Under the pieces are notes generated by a model. It did no database searches and was not told the origin of the DNA. It worked only from the letters and a program-made list of their open reading frames with translations. From NCBI GenBank assembly GCA_903861835.1, contig CAIOVX010000089.1:1-57689 (forward strand): a stretch of 57,689 bases of DNA, given 5' to 3'. Made by a program: the position numbers and the translations under genes. The stretch comes from Candidatus Firestoneibacteriota bacterium. Its GTDB lineage: Bacteria > Oederibacteriota > D2-FULL-39-29 > CAIOVX01. Positions 25,876 to 34,326 of this stretch are shown one piece after another. Position 1 is the stretch's first letter. Each line of letters starts with the position of its first letter.

Positions 25876-25922
25876 CGTTGCGTTCTTAACGTTTGTAACG
25901 TTCTTAACGTTCATAACGTAAT
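25876..25922. repeat. 9-bp ACGTT array (reverse orientation)
   Basis: Five units read GTTGCGTTC, TTAACGTTT, GTAACGTTC, TTAACGTTC and ATAACGTAA, the reverse orientation of the array at 25346-25451. It lies directly upstream of the release-factor-like gene. Confidence 0.85.
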
Positions 25923-25928
25923 ACTTTT

Positions 25929-26014
25929 TTACCATTATAGACCAGGCTAATGCCTTTTAAAATACAAAAAGGCGGCTCTCGCCGCCTCGCTAAACCTACA
26001 ATCTATAATGGTAA
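25929..26014. repeat. Perfect 13-bp inverted repeat flanking a terminator
   Basis: TTACCATTATAGA at 25929-25941 and TCTATAATGGTAA at 26002-26014 are exact reverse complements. They flank the terminator hairpin of the ncRNA candidate. The arrangement could be a small terminal-inverted-repeat element or an extended RNA stem. No target-site duplication was seen. Confidence 0.6.
25962..25987 (-). terminator. Rho-independent terminator of the ncRNA candidate
   Basis: On the minus strand AGGCGGC-GAGA-GCCGCCT forms a perfect 7-bp stem with a 4-base loop and is followed by TTTTTG. It ends the transcript that starts near 26157. Confidence 0.8.
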
Positions 26015-26157
26015 TCAGCCAATGGTCTTTTCTGAGGGTAACGCGAGTATGATAGGTAACTTCGAACAGTGTTTCTGAATCAACTGCTCTTGCTTCCTTC
26101 CATACTTCTTCTCGGTGTTCTCTGCGCGTCCGCGCAGCTCGTGACTCGGTTACCCTC
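25964..26157 (-). ncRNA. Small non-coding RNA candidate, unclassified
   Basis: A region of about 194 nt has its own near-consensus promoter (TTGACA-N16-TATACT) and a Rho-independent terminator, but no convincing protein. The 5' end GAGGGTAAC (26149-26157) pairs perfectly with GTTACCCTC (26034-26042), extended by CGAGT/ACTCG with one bulged base, giving a 14-bp closing stem. A second hairpin CTGCGC-GGAC-GCGCAG lies inside. Size and separate transcription recall 6S RNA, but the closing stem excludes the last 70 nt and I do not see 6S conserved elements. A GGAAGGAAGCA stretch recalls SRP RNA, but its helix-8 partner strand is absent. Confidence 0.6.
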
Positions 26158-26163
26158 ATTAAA

Positions 26164-26191
26164 AGTATAACACCGTTTATTTCTTTGTCAA
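26164..26191 (-). promoter_or_regulatory. Sigma-70-type promoter of the ncRNA candidate
   Basis: TTGACA (26186-26191), a perfect -35, and TATACT (26164-26169) are separated by 16 bp on the minus strand. This is the best promoter match noticed in the window. The predicted start near 26157 coincides with the 5' base of the closing stem. Confidence 0.75.
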
Positions 26192-26205
26192 GTGGGCGGC
26201 TCAGG

Positions 26206-26238
26206 AAAATAAAAGCGGAAGGCAATTTGCCTCCCGCT
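26206..26238 (-). terminator. Rho-independent terminator after ilvE
   Basis: On the minus strand GCGGGAGGCA-AAT-TGCCTTCCGC forms a 10-bp stem with one G-U pair, followed by TTTTATTTT. It begins about 18 bases after the ilvE stop codon and ends the lysS-lolC-lolD-ilvE operon just before the ncRNA promoter. Confidence 0.85.
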
Positions 26239-26255
26239 TCACACTGCTCGTTTAT

Positions 26256-27128
26256 TCAAGAATAGACTTCCGTTCCTTCCGTCCTGGTAATCTGCTTATA
26301 TTTTTCCAAAAGCGCAACTGTCACCGGTCCCGGCTTCCCTGTTCCTATTTTTCTCGCATCGATATTGATGATGGGCATAATCTCAGCCGCGGTACCTGTC
26401 AAGAACACTTCATCGGCAACATACAGATCGCAGGCCGTAAAGGGAACTTCCTTTACTTTAAGACTCATACCCGCGGCAAGTTCCATAACCATAGCCCGGG
26501 TGATACCGTCAAGCGCCCCCACATAGGTCGGCGGCGTGTAAAGGACTCCCTTGCTCACCATAAATATATTATCCGCCGTGCATTCCGCCACATAACCTTC
26601 GCGGTTCAGCATCACAGCCTCGAGCACGCCATAATTATTCGCTTCAAGTTTTCCAAGAATGTTGTTAAGGTAATTCAAGGATTTCACCCTCGGGCTTAAA
26701 GCATCCGGCGTGTTCCTTCTTGTTGAAGTGATTATCACAGGCAGCCCTTTCTTATAGAACTTCTCGGGGTAAAGGCTTATGCTCGCGGCAATGATAAAAT
26801 AAAACGCCTTGGGACACTTTACCGGATTTAAGCCGAGGTCTCCCGGCCCGCGCGTTACGACAACACGGATGTACGAGTCCTTGAGCTTGTTCTTCTTTAC
26901 GGAAAGGATTATCTCGGCTTTCATTTTTTCTTTGGAAACCGGGATGGAAAGCGTCAGGGCTTTGGCCGAATCATAGAGCCTGTCAACATGCTCGTCGAGC
27001 TTGAAGATACGCCCGTTGTAAGACCTGATGCCTTCAAAAACACCGTCTCCGTAAAGCAAGCCGTGATCAAAGACCGAAACGACCGCCTTTTCTTTGGGAA
27101 CGAATTTACCGTTCAAACAGATAAGCAT
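26256..27128 (-). CDS. ilvE: Branched-chain amino-acid aminotransferase (class IV)
   Basis: A 290-residue fold-type IV PLP aminotransferase catalysing the last step of Leu, Ile and Val synthesis. The N-terminus (SVFDHGLLYGDGVFEG, about 19-34) and the PLP lysine region SPRVKSLNYLNN (about 148-159) are intact, and EVFLTGTAAEI near 250 binds the cofactor phosphate. Aminodeoxychorismate lyase and D-amino-acid aminotransferase share this fold, but length and motifs fit IlvE best. It is the last gene of the lysS-lolC-lolD-ilvE unit and is followed by a strong terminator. Confidence 0.88.
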   Translation of the reverse strand: MLICLNGKFVPKEKAVVSVFDHGLLYGDGVFEGIRSYNGRIFKLDEHVDRLYDSAKALTLSIPVSKEKMKAEIILSVKKNKLKDSYIRVVVTRGPGDLGLNPVKCPKAFYFIIAASISLYPEKFYKKGLPVIITSTRRNTPDALSPRVKSLNYLNNILGKLEANNYGVLEAVMLNREGYVAECTADNIFMVSKGVLYTPPTYVGALDGITRAMVMELAAGMSLKVKEVPFTACDLYVADEVFLTGTAAEIMPIINIDARKIGTGKPGPVTVALLEKYKQITRTEGTEVYS

Positions 27129-27159
27129 AATGCCTCCAAATATTTTGTATTGCCGTCAA

Positions 27160-27831
27160 TTATGATTTTACTACGCAGCCATCCACTATTTCAACCACTC
27201 TTTTGGTGCGCCTCGCAAGATCCATATTATGCGTGACAATTATTATCGCCTGGCCCCTCGTTTTGTTTATATTCTCTATGAGCCTGAAAAGGATATCCGT
27301 ATTTTCCATATCAAGGTTGCCGGTCGGCTCATCCGCAAGCAGGACATCCGGCTCGTTGATGAGAGCGCGGGCAAGAGCGATCCTTTGCTGTTCTCCCCCG
27401 GAAAGCTCCCCGGGCTTATGATTAAACCTGTCCTTTAACCCCAAGTCAGAGAGGAGCGCTTTCGCTTTCTCCCCGGCGTGCCTACCCTGAATCATGGCCG
27501 GGATTAGAACATTCTCAAGAGCCGTAAAATCAGCGAGGAGGTTGTAGAACTGAAAAACAGTGCCTATCTTTTTCCCGCGCAACTTCGAAAGGTCTCTGTC
27601 GGAAAGGGAATAGATATCGACCCCGTCCATAAAGACCCTGCCGAAACTCGGTTTGCTCAATCCCCCGAGCACGTTCAAGAGCGTCGATTTGCCTGCGCCG
27701 GAAGGCCCGCAGATACTCAGAAGTTCGCCTCTTTCAGCTGACATAGAAATGTCTTTTAAAACATGGACTGAAGCAGGTCCCAGACTGAAGGACTTATGGA
27801 TTGTTTCCGCGCGAAGGACAATGTCATTCAT
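27160..27831 (-). CDS. lolD: Lipoprotein-releasing system ATP-binding protein
   Basis: A 223-residue ABC ATPase of the MacB/LolD class. It has Walker A GPSGAGKST near 42-50, signature LSGGEQQR, Walker B VLLADEPTGNLD and H-loop THNMD. With the LolC/E-type permease, whose 3' end it overlaps by 8 bp, it powers extraction of lipoproteins from the inner membrane for delivery to the outer membrane. The pairing with a FtsX-type permease is what separates LolD from the similar FtsE and MacB ATPases. No LolA or LolB gene is present in the window. Confidence 0.88.
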   Translation of the reverse strand: MNDIVLRAETIHKSFSLGPASVHVLKDISMSAERGELLSICGPSGAGKSTLLNVLGGLSKPSFGRVFMDGVDIYSLSDRDLSKLRGKKIGTVFQFYNLLADFTALENVLIPAMIQGRHAGEKAKALLSDLGLKDRFNHKPGELSGGEQQRIALARALINEPDVLLADEPTGNLDMENTDILFRLIENINKTRGQAIIIVTHNMDLARRTKRVVEIVDGCVVKS

Positions 27832-29038
27832 ATCTTATTGCCTCCACGGGATCAAGTTTTGAAGCTTTGTAAGCGGGGTAAAGCGTGGAGAGAAAACTCA
27901 AGAACAGCGAGGCCGCCACTATTACCGCGATATCCACCGCCTTTATCTCTACCGGCAAATAGTCCAGGTAATATACGTCGCTTGCCAACTTTATGAATTG
28001 GTATTTTTTAAGAAGAAGCGCCGTAATCGTCCCGAGCGTTACTCCTCCTGCCGTGCCGAGAAACCCGAGTATCATACCCTGCCAGACAAATATTTTCATC
28101 ACGCTTCCCTGCGAAGCGCCGACGCTTCTTAAAATCCCTATCTCCTTGGTCTTCCTCATAACCAGCATGATAAGACTTCCGAGCATATTGAAGGCCGCAA
28201 CCAGGACAATGAGGGTGAGCATTATAGTCATCAATATTTTTTCGAGTTTAAGCGCGGAAAAAAGATTGCGATTCATCTGCTGCCAGTTCTGGATTTTTAA
28301 GCCCCTGCTCACTTTGTTGCGCAGCATAGTTTCAACCGTGCCCAGATTATAAATATCAGACACACGAATCTCTATGTCGGTAACCTTGCCTTTCATCTCA
28401 AATAGTTCCTGAGCGTTTTTTAAGGAAATGTAGGCGAATGCGGAATCAAACTCGTACATCCCTGACTTAAAAGTTCCCGCCACTTCGAATTTGCCTACCT
28501 TGGGAATCATGCCGAGCGGAGAAGACTTGAAGATGGGAGTAACCAGCACTACCTCGTCGCCTGAAGCGAGCAGCAGACGCGAAGCCAGTTCCTTTCCCAC
28601 AAGGATGCCCGGAAGTTTGCCTCCGGCGCGCAGCATAACCTCTGCGCCCCCGGAATTAGGTATCTGACCGGCTCTTTCGGGATTGATCCCGAAAACAACC
28701 GCGCCCTCCGTATAATATTTTGATTTGAGCATTCCCTGGTTAATAATGAAAGGGTTCGCTGAAGTGACCCCTTTTACCGACGCGGCCGCTTCAGTTTCCG
28801 CTTCGTAATTTTCAATGCCTCCGCCGGCGCGGTCAGAAATTACTATATGAGGTTTTATGCCGAGTATTTTGTCGCGGAGGTCTTTCTGAAATCCGTCCAT
28901 CACGGAAAGGACAATGATGAGCGCAGCCGTGCCGAGCGTGATACCGGCAAGGGAAATAAGGTTGATAAAGGAAATGAAGAACTTCGCCCGTCTGGACTTG
29001 ATGTACCTTTTCCCTATGAAAAATTCAAATGAAACCAT
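27824..29038 (-). CDS. Lipoprotein-releasing permease LolC/LolE family
   Basis: A 404-residue inner-membrane protein with the LolC/E layout: an N-terminal helix (about 22-48) preceded by FFIGKRYIKSRRAKF, a large periplasmic MacB-like domain (about 50-265), then three helices (about 268-400) ending KLDPVEAIRYE. A single permease gene accompanies lolD, so it probably works as a homodimer in place of a LolC-LolE pair. This supports a diderm envelope. It starts 18 bp after lysS, with GGGGAG very close to the ATG. Confidence 0.88.
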   Translation of the reverse strand: MVSFEFFIGKRYIKSRRAKFFISFINLISLAGITLGTAALIIVLSVMDGFQKDLRDKILGIKPHIVISDRAGGGIENYEAETEAAASVKGVTSANPFIINQGMLKSKYYTEGAVVFGINPERAGQIPNSGGAEVMLRAGGKLPGILVGKELASRLLLASGDEVVLVTPIFKSSPLGMIPKVGKFEVAGTFKSGMYEFDSAFAYISLKNAQELFEMKGKVTDIEIRVSDIYNLGTVETMLRNKVSRGLKIQNWQQMNRNLFSALKLEKILMTIMLTLIVLVAAFNMLGSLIMLVMRKTKEIGILRSVGASQGSVMKIFVWQGMILGFLGTAGGVTLGTITALLLKKYQFIKLASDVYYLDYLPVEIKAVDIAVIVAASLFLSFLSTLYPAYKASKLDPVEAIRYE

Positions 29039-29056
29039 AACTCCCCGTTATTCCCG

Positions 29057-30550
29057 TCAAACAGGTTTCTCAGCACTGCTATTTTCCTGCGATTCCGGCC
29101 TCATCTGAGGAAAGAGTATAACATCTCTAATTGACGCCGAATTTGTCAGGAGCATCACCAGTCTGTCTATGCCGACGCCGAGCCCGCCGGCCGGCGGCAT
29201 ACCGTGCTCGAGCGCGGTAATGTAATCCTCGTCAAGTTTTTTAAGGTCGGCTTCTTTTTCCGCATCTATCTGTTTCAGGAATCTCTTCTTCTGTTCCGCA
29301 GGGTCGTTAAGTTCAGAGAAAGCGTTAGCTAGTTCCCTGCCGTAGATGAAAAGTTCAAAGCGTTCAACCAGCGAAGCGTCTCCCCTCTTCTCTTTCGAAA
29401 GCGGAGAAATCTCTATCGGATAATCCGTAATGAAGGTCGGCTGTATCAGCGCTGCCTCAGCTTTCTGCTCAAAGATTTCGTTTATTATTTCGCCCTTAGA
29501 CTTGAAGCCCGACGCGTCAATGCCGAGCCCGGCGCAGGCCTTGACCAGCCCCGCCAGATCAAGCGCCGCTGCGTCAACACCCGCGTGGACCTTTACCGCT
29601 TCCGCCATGGTGAGACGCTTCCAGGGGCGCGCGAAATCCAGCTCTTTGTCCTGATAGTTAATCTTTAACGTTCCAAAAATGGACTGGACCGCCGTTGCAA
29701 TCATCTCTTCCGTAAGATCCATCATATCGTTGTAGTCCGCATAGGCCTGATAAAGTTCGATCATTGTGAACTCGGGATTATGCTTTATGGACATACCTTC
29801 GTTTCTGAAATTCCTGTTTATCTCGTAAACTTTTTCAAATCCGCCGACCACGAGGCGCTTCAAGAAAAGTTCCGGCGCAATCCTCATAAAAAGAGGCATC
29901 TGCAGGGCGTTATGGAAAGTCTTAAAAGGTTTGGCCGCGGCGCCGCCCGGAATGGAATGCATCATCGGCGTTTCAACTTCAAGGAAACCTTTCGAATCCA
30001 GAAAGTTTCTTAGCTGTCTGATAACGCAGGAGCGCGTATAAAAGACGGCCATACTCTCCGGATTTGAAATGAGGTCAAGATATCTCTGGCGGTAGCGGAT
30101 CTCTATATTGGTAAGTCCGTGAAACTTCTCCGGCAAAGGAAGCATAGCTTTGGAAAGCAGCTCCAACTCCTTCACCCGAACCGTAACCTCGCCGGTGCGC
30201 GTCTTAAAAACGTCTCCCTTAACTCCGGCGAAATCCCCGATATCAAGCATCTTAAAGATATCCCATTTTTCCTGCCCAAGCACACCAAGGTTAAAGTAAA
30301 GCTGTATCATTCCGGAGCCGTCTTTTAAATGGGCAAAGCAGGTCTTTCCGTGCTCGCGTATGGTCATCAACCGGCCGGCGAGAGAGTACGAAACGGTCTC
30401 AACATGTTCTCCGACCTGAATATCCTTGTGTTTTTCCAGTATTTCTTTGGCTTTGGCGTTCACCTCATACTTATAGGGGTAAGGGTTAATGCCTGCCGCT
30501 CTTATCCTTTCGAGTTTTTCTAAGCGTTCCTGCAGAAAATCCTTTTCCAT
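29057..30550 (-). CDS. lysS: Lysyl-tRNA synthetase, class II
   Basis: A 497-residue class II synthetase that charges tRNA-Lys. It has the N-terminal OB-fold anticodon-binding domain (about 50-150), motif 2 around FRNEGMSIKHNPEFTMIE (near 255-272) and motif 3 GLGVGIDRLVML (near 462-473). Length is typical. Start ATG is preceded by AAGGAGAAGTCAG. It is the first gene of an operon continuing into lolC, lolD and ilvE, with a promoter about 120 bp upstream. The leader holds a GGATAAA/TTTATCC hairpin but no T-box features. Confidence 0.95.
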   Translation of the reverse strand: MEKDFLQERLEKLERIRAAGINPYPYKYEVNAKAKEILEKHKDIQVGEHVETVSYSLAGRLMTIREHGKTCFAHLKDGSGMIQLYFNLGVLGQEKWDIFKMLDIGDFAGVKGDVFKTRTGEVTVRVKELELLSKAMLPLPEKFHGLTNIEIRYRQRYLDLISNPESMAVFYTRSCVIRQLRNFLDSKGFLEVETPMMHSIPGGAAAKPFKTFHNALQMPLFMRIAPELFLKRLVVGGFEKVYEINRNFRNEGMSIKHNPEFTMIELYQAYADYNDMMDLTEEMIATAVQSIFGTLKINYQDKELDFARPWKRLTMAEAVKVHAGVDAAALDLAGLVKACAGLGIDASGFKSKGEIINEIFEQKAEAALIQPTFITDYPIEISPLSKEKRGDASLVERFELFIYGRELANAFSELNDPAEQKKRFLKQIDAEKEADLKKLDEDYITALEHGMPPAGGLGVGIDRLVMLLTNSASIRDVILFPQMRPESQENSSAEKPV

Positions 30551-30666
30551 CTGACTTCTCCTTGAAGAATAACTGGTTTAATTGCAATGCTGCCGGCGGC
30601 TTAAGAGGATAAAGGCTTGTTTATCCGTCTCTTTAGCAAAGTACTGCCTTTTTGACCGCTTTTTGA

Positions 30667-30695
30667 ATTATATAATATTAGCCCTTTCTTTACAA
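30667..30695 (-). promoter_or_regulatory. Promoter of the lysS operon
   Basis: TTGTAA (30690-30695) and TATAAT (30667-30672) are separated by 17 bp on the minus strand. The predicted start near 30660 gives a 110-nt leader before lysS. It lies back-to-back with the promoter of the plus-strand ABC operon. Confidence 0.6.
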
Positions 30696-30725
30696 TGAAA
30701 GTATTAAACCTGAGCCCGTTAAGGC

Positions 30726-30754
30726 TTGATTCAGCAGCGCTTTTCATATAAAAT
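30726..30754 (+). promoter_or_regulatory. Probable promoter of the ABC transporter operon
   Basis: TTGATT (30726-30731) and TAAAAT (30749-30754) are separated by 17 bp. The predicted start near 30761 gives a 40-nt leader before the ATG at 30801. Both hexamers are imperfect. Confidence 0.45.
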
Positions 30755-30800
30755 CCAGTATATCCCGAAAGTAAAACTGTTTTGCAGGGGCCAAACCGGC

Positions 30801-31529
30801 ATGGACGCAATCAAGACAAAAAAACTGAATAAAACCTATGTCAGCGGCCACTTCTGGTCAAGGAAGAGGTCTGTTGCCCTTGTAAATGTTGACCTCGCTA
30901 TAAAAGAGAAACAGGTCTTCGGGCTGCTCGGCTTAAACGGCGCCGGCAAGACTACCCTCATGAAAATTCTCCTCGGCCTTGTTTCTCCGACCTCGGGAAA
31001 AGCGCTGGTGCTTGGCAGGGACATACGCGAGGCTTCAAATAGGAAATATATCGCCTATCTTCCGGAAATGCCCTATTTCCCCAGGTATCTGACTCCCCGC
31101 GAAATACTTACCTTCTACGGGAGGCTTTATGAACTCTCCAACTCCGAGAGCAAAACGAGGGCTGCGGAAGCGCTTCAAACCGTAGGGCTTTACAAAAGAG
31201 CCGATTCAAAACTTCGCGAATTTTCTAAAGGCATGCTCCAGCGCGTCGGCATCGCTTCTCTCCTCCTAAACGACTCAAAACTTTTCTTCCTTGACGAACC
31301 GACTTACGGGCTCGACCCGCTCGCCGCTAAAGAAATGCGCGACATCATTCTCGGCCTTAAAAAGAAAGGAAAGACCATACTGCTCAACTCTCATCAGATA
31401 AACGAAGTGCACAGGCTTTGCGACAGAATAGGCATCCTTCATGACGGAAGATTGATTACCGACCTGCCCGTCTCAAAGGTCAAAGGAAACATGGAAGACT
31501 TCTTCATAAGGACGGTAAAAAAATTATGA
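30801..31529 (+). CDS. ABC transporter ATP-binding protein
   Basis: A 242-residue ABC ATPase of the multidrug/NosF/CcmA type. It has Walker A GLNGAGKTT near 43-51, signature FSKGMLQRV and Walker B LFFLDEPTYGLD. The ATG at 30801 is chosen over a TTG 75 bases upstream because the domain starts there and the TTG falls in the promoter. Its stop overlaps the start of the ABC-2 permease by 4 bp. Substrate is unknown. The ATPase-permease-TPR order recurs in other bacteria and may serve envelope or gliding-type functions, but that is inference. Confidence 0.88.
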   Translation: MDAIKTKKLNKTYVSGHFWSRKRSVALVNVDLAIKEKQVFGLLGLNGAGKTTLMKILLGLVSPTSGKALVLGRDIREASNRKYIAYLPEMPYFPRYLTPREILTFYGRLYELSNSESKTRAAEALQTVGLYKRADSKLREFSKGMLQRVGIASLLLNDSKLFFLDEPTYGLDPLAAKEMRDIILGLKKKGKTILLNSHQINEVHRLCDRIGILHDGRLITDLPVSKVKGNMEDFFIRTVKKL

Positions 31530-32311
31530 GAGCGAGCGCGGAAAAACTTCTTGCCGTCGCGGGAAATACTTTTAAAGAATGCGTCAGGCACCGCATCCTG
31601 AATGTCTTGCTTATCTTTGCCGCGGCGATGATAGGCGGCTCCTTCCTAATCCGGGAACTTGCCCCGGGAGCCGAGGACCGCGCACTTATAGACACAGGGC
31701 TGGCGCTGACCGAGCTCTTCGGTTTCCTTACTGTAGTGCTCAGCCTCTTCATCACCTCCTATGAAGAATTTGAGATGAGAAACATCTGGATAACACTCAC
31801 CAAACCGGTTTCACGCCGGCTCTTCCTTGCGGGAAAGTTCCTCGGCATCTGCCTGACGGTAACAATCAATACCCTGCTAATGCTGCTGCTTCTTCTCGCG
31901 CTTGCGGGAATAAATTTAACGACGGTCAACCTTTCCTTTATCGCAGCCTCACTTGGTATACTGCTTACGCTTTATGTGTCAGTCGGGTTTACGATGCTCT
32001 TTATGGTTGCCTCTACGAATCTCACCACCGGCACGCTCTTTGCCGTTCTCTTTTATCTGATAGGGCATCTGACACAAAACCTGAAAGCAATAATTTCCGG
32101 CCAAAAAACCGCCGAAGCAGTAAAATTCACGGCGACGGTCTTTTATTATATCCTTCCGGACTTTGCGGCTTTTAATTTCAGAGAGCAGCTCTATTTAAGC
32201 GCCGGCAGCATTCATTACCCTCTTCTGTTCAAGGCTTCCGCATACGGGCTCCTTTACGCACTAATCTGCCTGCTAATAGCGGGATTCGCCTTCTCAAAAA
32301 AAGAACTATGA
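31526..32311 (+). CDS. ABC-2 type permease
   Basis: A 261-residue inner-membrane protein with about six hydrophobic helices of the ABC-2/NosY kind. The first helix (about 25-42) is followed by a periplasmic loop with charged residues (RELAPGAEDRALID), and the last helix ends FAFSKKEL. It pairs with the ATPase encoded directly upstream (ATGA overlap) and overlaps the downstream TPR gene by 4 bp. The three genes are therefore translationally coupled. The transported substrate cannot be inferred. Confidence 0.82.
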   Translation: MRASAEKLLAVAGNTFKECVRHRILNVLLIFAAAMIGGSFLIRELAPGAEDRALIDTGLALTELFGFLTVVLSLFITSYEEFEMRNIWITLTKPVSRRLFLAGKFLGICLTVTINTLLMLLLLLALAGINLTTVNLSFIAASLGILLTLYVSVGFTMLFMVASTNLTTGTLFAVLFYLIGHLTQNLKAIISGQKTAEAVKFTATVFYYILPDFAAFNFREQLYLSAGSIHYPLLFKASAYGLLYALICLLIAGFAFSKKEL

Positions 32312-33021
32312 AAAAAACTCTTATAAGCCTTATAGCGCTTGCTGCCTTAGCGCTTTTTGCGCTTTATTTAGTCCGCGCCGACAAGGAGTACGGAGCGCTT
32401 CACCCGAATTACCCCTTCAAAGAAACCTCCTCAATGCCTTACTACGCGCACGCTTTTTCTTTTATGGGCTTCCGCGCCGCGGTTGCGGATTTTCTCTGGA
32501 TGGATATCGTGCAATATATAGGAGACCCGGAGAGCTCCAAGACAAAGTATAAGGAACTTTACGCCAAGACTGATAATCTGATAAGCCTGGATCCAAAATT
32601 CACTTACTCCTATCTTTCGGTGTCAGGAATCTATATGTTCGAGCTTAAAGACTCTGAGCGGGCTCTCGGGCTAATAGACCGGGGCATCGAAAAGAACCCG
32701 GATTACTGGGTCTTGCAGTTGTACCGCGCGGCCTATGTTTACCAGATGAATTTTAACGTGAGCAACAAACTCTCCGACCTGGAGAGCGCCGCCTTAAGGA
32801 TTGAAAAAGCAGTCGGCCTGAAAGAACATCCTCCGATGCTTGAACGCACCCTCGGCAGTTTTTACCTGAAGCTTTCGGAACTATCCTCTCAGGAAAGAAA
32901 GAAATACTGGATGGGGAAAGCCATCAGGCACTGGGCCAAAATGTACGAATTCCCTTCCGAAGAACTTAACAGGAAATACGCCGAAGATCATTTAAGAAAA
33001 TTCGGCTTGTTAAACAACTAA
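32308..33021 (+). CDS. Membrane-anchored TPR-like protein coupled to an ABC transporter
   Basis: A 237-residue protein with an uncleaved or signal-like N-terminal helix (residues 3-22) and a mostly helical remainder resembling tetratricopeptide repeats (DPKFTYSYLSVSGIYMFELKDSERALGLIDRGIEKNP, broken here into TPR-like helices around 95-150). It is probably anchored in the inner membrane facing the periplasm. It is translationally coupled to the ABC permease and is the last gene of the unit. The region 33022-33155 that follows holds a short inverted repeat (TTCCGGT...ACCGGAA) but no gene. Confidence 0.7.
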   Translation: MKKTLISLIALAALALFALYLVRADKEYGALHPNYPFKETSSMPYYAHAFSFMGFRAAVADFLWMDIVQYIGDPESSKTKYKELYAKTDNLISLDPKFTYSYLSVSGIYMFELKDSERALGLIDRGIEKNPDYWVLQLYRAAYVYQMNFNVSNKLSDLESAALRIEKAVGLKEHPPMLERTLGSFYLKLSELSSQERKKYWMGKAIRHWAKMYEFPSEELNRKYAEDHLRKFGLLNN

Positions 33022-33155
33022 GCGCTGCAGGCAAAGACCAACTCTAGGAGATAGAACTTCCGGTCAATAACGCGCGCATACGAACCCCGTTTAGCGCCTG
33101 CAATTACTGTGCTTTCTCCTTTTACCGGAACTTCAAACACGGCAGCTTATCGCGC

Positions 33156-33195
33156 TTGACTGCTCAGTGACTATGTGATAGTATTCTCACATAGT
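33156..33195 (+). promoter_or_regulatory. ACR3 operon promoter with ArsR-like palindromic operator
   Basis: TTGACT (33156-33161) and TAGTAT (33179-33184) are separated by 17 bp. A perfect 9-bp inverted repeat, ACTATGTGA and TCACATAGT with an 8-bp gap, covers 33170-33195 and encloses the -10. A regulator bound there would block transcription, as ArsR/SmtB repressors do at arsenic-resistance promoters. No regulator gene lies in this window near the operon. Confidence 0.75.
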
Positions 33196-33234
33196 AATAC
33201 GGGAAAGCAAGCACTGATAAAAAGGGGAATGAAT

Positions 33235-34296
33235 ATGGCAAATAGCGAAGTAATAAGAAAACTGTCTTTTCTGGACAGATACCTGACGGTATGGATTTTT
33301 GCGGCTATGTCGGCAGGGGTTTTTGCCGGACGCTTTATTCCCGGCGCAGAAGATTTTGTAAACAGTTTTTCTGTCGGGACAACTAATATCCCGATCGCTG
33401 CCGGCCTTATTCTTATGATGTACCCTCCATTCGCAAAGGTTAAATATGAGGAGATGGGGGATGTTTTCAGGAACAAAAAGGTACTTGGCTTGTCTCTCAT
33501 TCAAAACTGGGTAATTGGCCCGTCCTTGATGTTCCTTCTTGCAATTATTTTCTTAAAGGGCCATCCCGGATACATGGCCGGCCTTATAATGATTGGCCTG
33601 GCTCGCTGCATAGCGATGGTTATAGTTTGGAATGAGCTGGCTAAAGGCGACACCGAATATGCGGCCGGGCTTGTCGCCTTCAACAGCATTTTTCAGGTGT
33701 TATTTTACAGCGTATACGCGTGGGTTTTTATTACGGTACTTCCTCCACACTTTGGGCTAAAAGGCGTGATGGTAAATGTCAGCATCGGCCAGATAGCAAA
33801 AAGCGTTTTTATTTACCTGGGCATACCCTTCCTGGCCGGCGCGTTGACGAGATTTGTCGTTTTAAAGTTTAAGAGCAAAGAATGGTACCATTCACAATTC
33901 GTGCCCGTAATCAGCCCGATCACGCTGATTGCCCTGCTCTTTACCATAGTTGTAATGTTTTCCCTCAAAGGAAATCTGATAATAAAGCTTCCCTTGGATG
34001 TTCTAAGAATTGCGGTCCCGCTGCTCATCTACTTTGTTTTGATGTTTCTCGTGAGTTTCTTTATGGGGAAAAAGGCGGGCGCTGATTATTCAAAAACCAC
34101 GACCCTGGCTTTCACGGCAGCAAGCAATAACTTTGAACTGGCAATCGCAGTCGCCGTAGCGGTCTTCGGGCTTAACTCTGACGCAGCTTTTGCCGCGGTA
34201 ATCGGACCGCTGGTTGAAGTCCCGGTAATGATAGGCCTGGTCAATGTGGCGTTCTTTTTCCGGAGAAAGTATTTTACAGACTTGATTTCAGGGTAA
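33235..34296 (+). CDS. acr3: ACR3-family arsenite efflux transporter
   Basis: A 353-residue inner-membrane transporter with about ten helices that expels arsenite. Family signatures are clear: [17 protein letters not shown] at the N-terminus, [36 protein letters not shown] with the functionally essential Cys, and [19 protein letters not shown]. The ATG at 33235 has AAGGGG seven bases upstream and is preferred to the ATG at 33229, which is too close. It is preceded by a palindromic operator and followed by a DGC-domain protein, a thioredoxin and CcdA. A role in arsenic or related metalloid resistance is well supported. Confidence 0.93.
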   Translation: MANSEVIRKLSFLDRYLTVWIFAAMSAGVFAGRFIPGAEDFVNSFSVGTTNIPIAAGLILMMYPPFAKVKYEEMGDVFRNKKVLGLSLIQNWVIGPSLMFLLAIIFLKGHPGYMAGLIMIGLARCIAMVIVWNELAKGDTEYAAGLVAFNSIFQVLFYSVYAWVFITVLPPHFGLKGVMVNVSIGQIAKSVFIYLGIPFLAGALTRFVVLKFKSKEWYHSQFVPVISPITLIALLFTIVVMFSLKGNLIIKLPLDVLRIAVPLLIYFVLMFLVSFFMGKKAGADYSKTTTLAFTAASNNFELAIAVAVAVFGLNSDAAFAAVIGPLVEVPVMIGLVNVAFFFRRKYFTDLISG

Positions 34297-34326
34297 CGTG
34301 AATTACTGGATTTCGAGGAGGCTTAT

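Noticed and set aside
25346-25922. The repeat arrays considered as CRISPR
   Set aside because: Units are 9 bp with no unique spacers between them, and no cas gene is in the window. They are short tandem repeats.
25929-26014. A mobile MITE defined by the 13-bp inverted repeat
   Set aside because: No target-site duplication flanks it, and a second copy was not seen in the window. It is kept only as an inverted repeat.
26041-26160. SRP RNA (4.5S) suggested by the string GGAAGGAAGCA in the minus transcript
   Set aside because: The 5' partner strand of helix 8 (AGGUCC-type sequence before the GGAA loop) is absent, so the apical stem cannot form.
25947-26225. A 92-codon minus-strand open frame over the ncRNA candidate
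   Set aside because: The frame runs through a strong promoter and a Rho-independent terminator hairpin, has no ribosome site, and its composition (many Arg/Glu/Ala) looks non-native. A non-coding RNA explains the region better.
30551-30660. T-box riboswitch in the lysS leader
   Set aside because: The 110-nt leader has only a simple GGATAAA/TTTATCC hairpin. No T-box sequence (TGGGTGG-type core) or antiterminator is visible.
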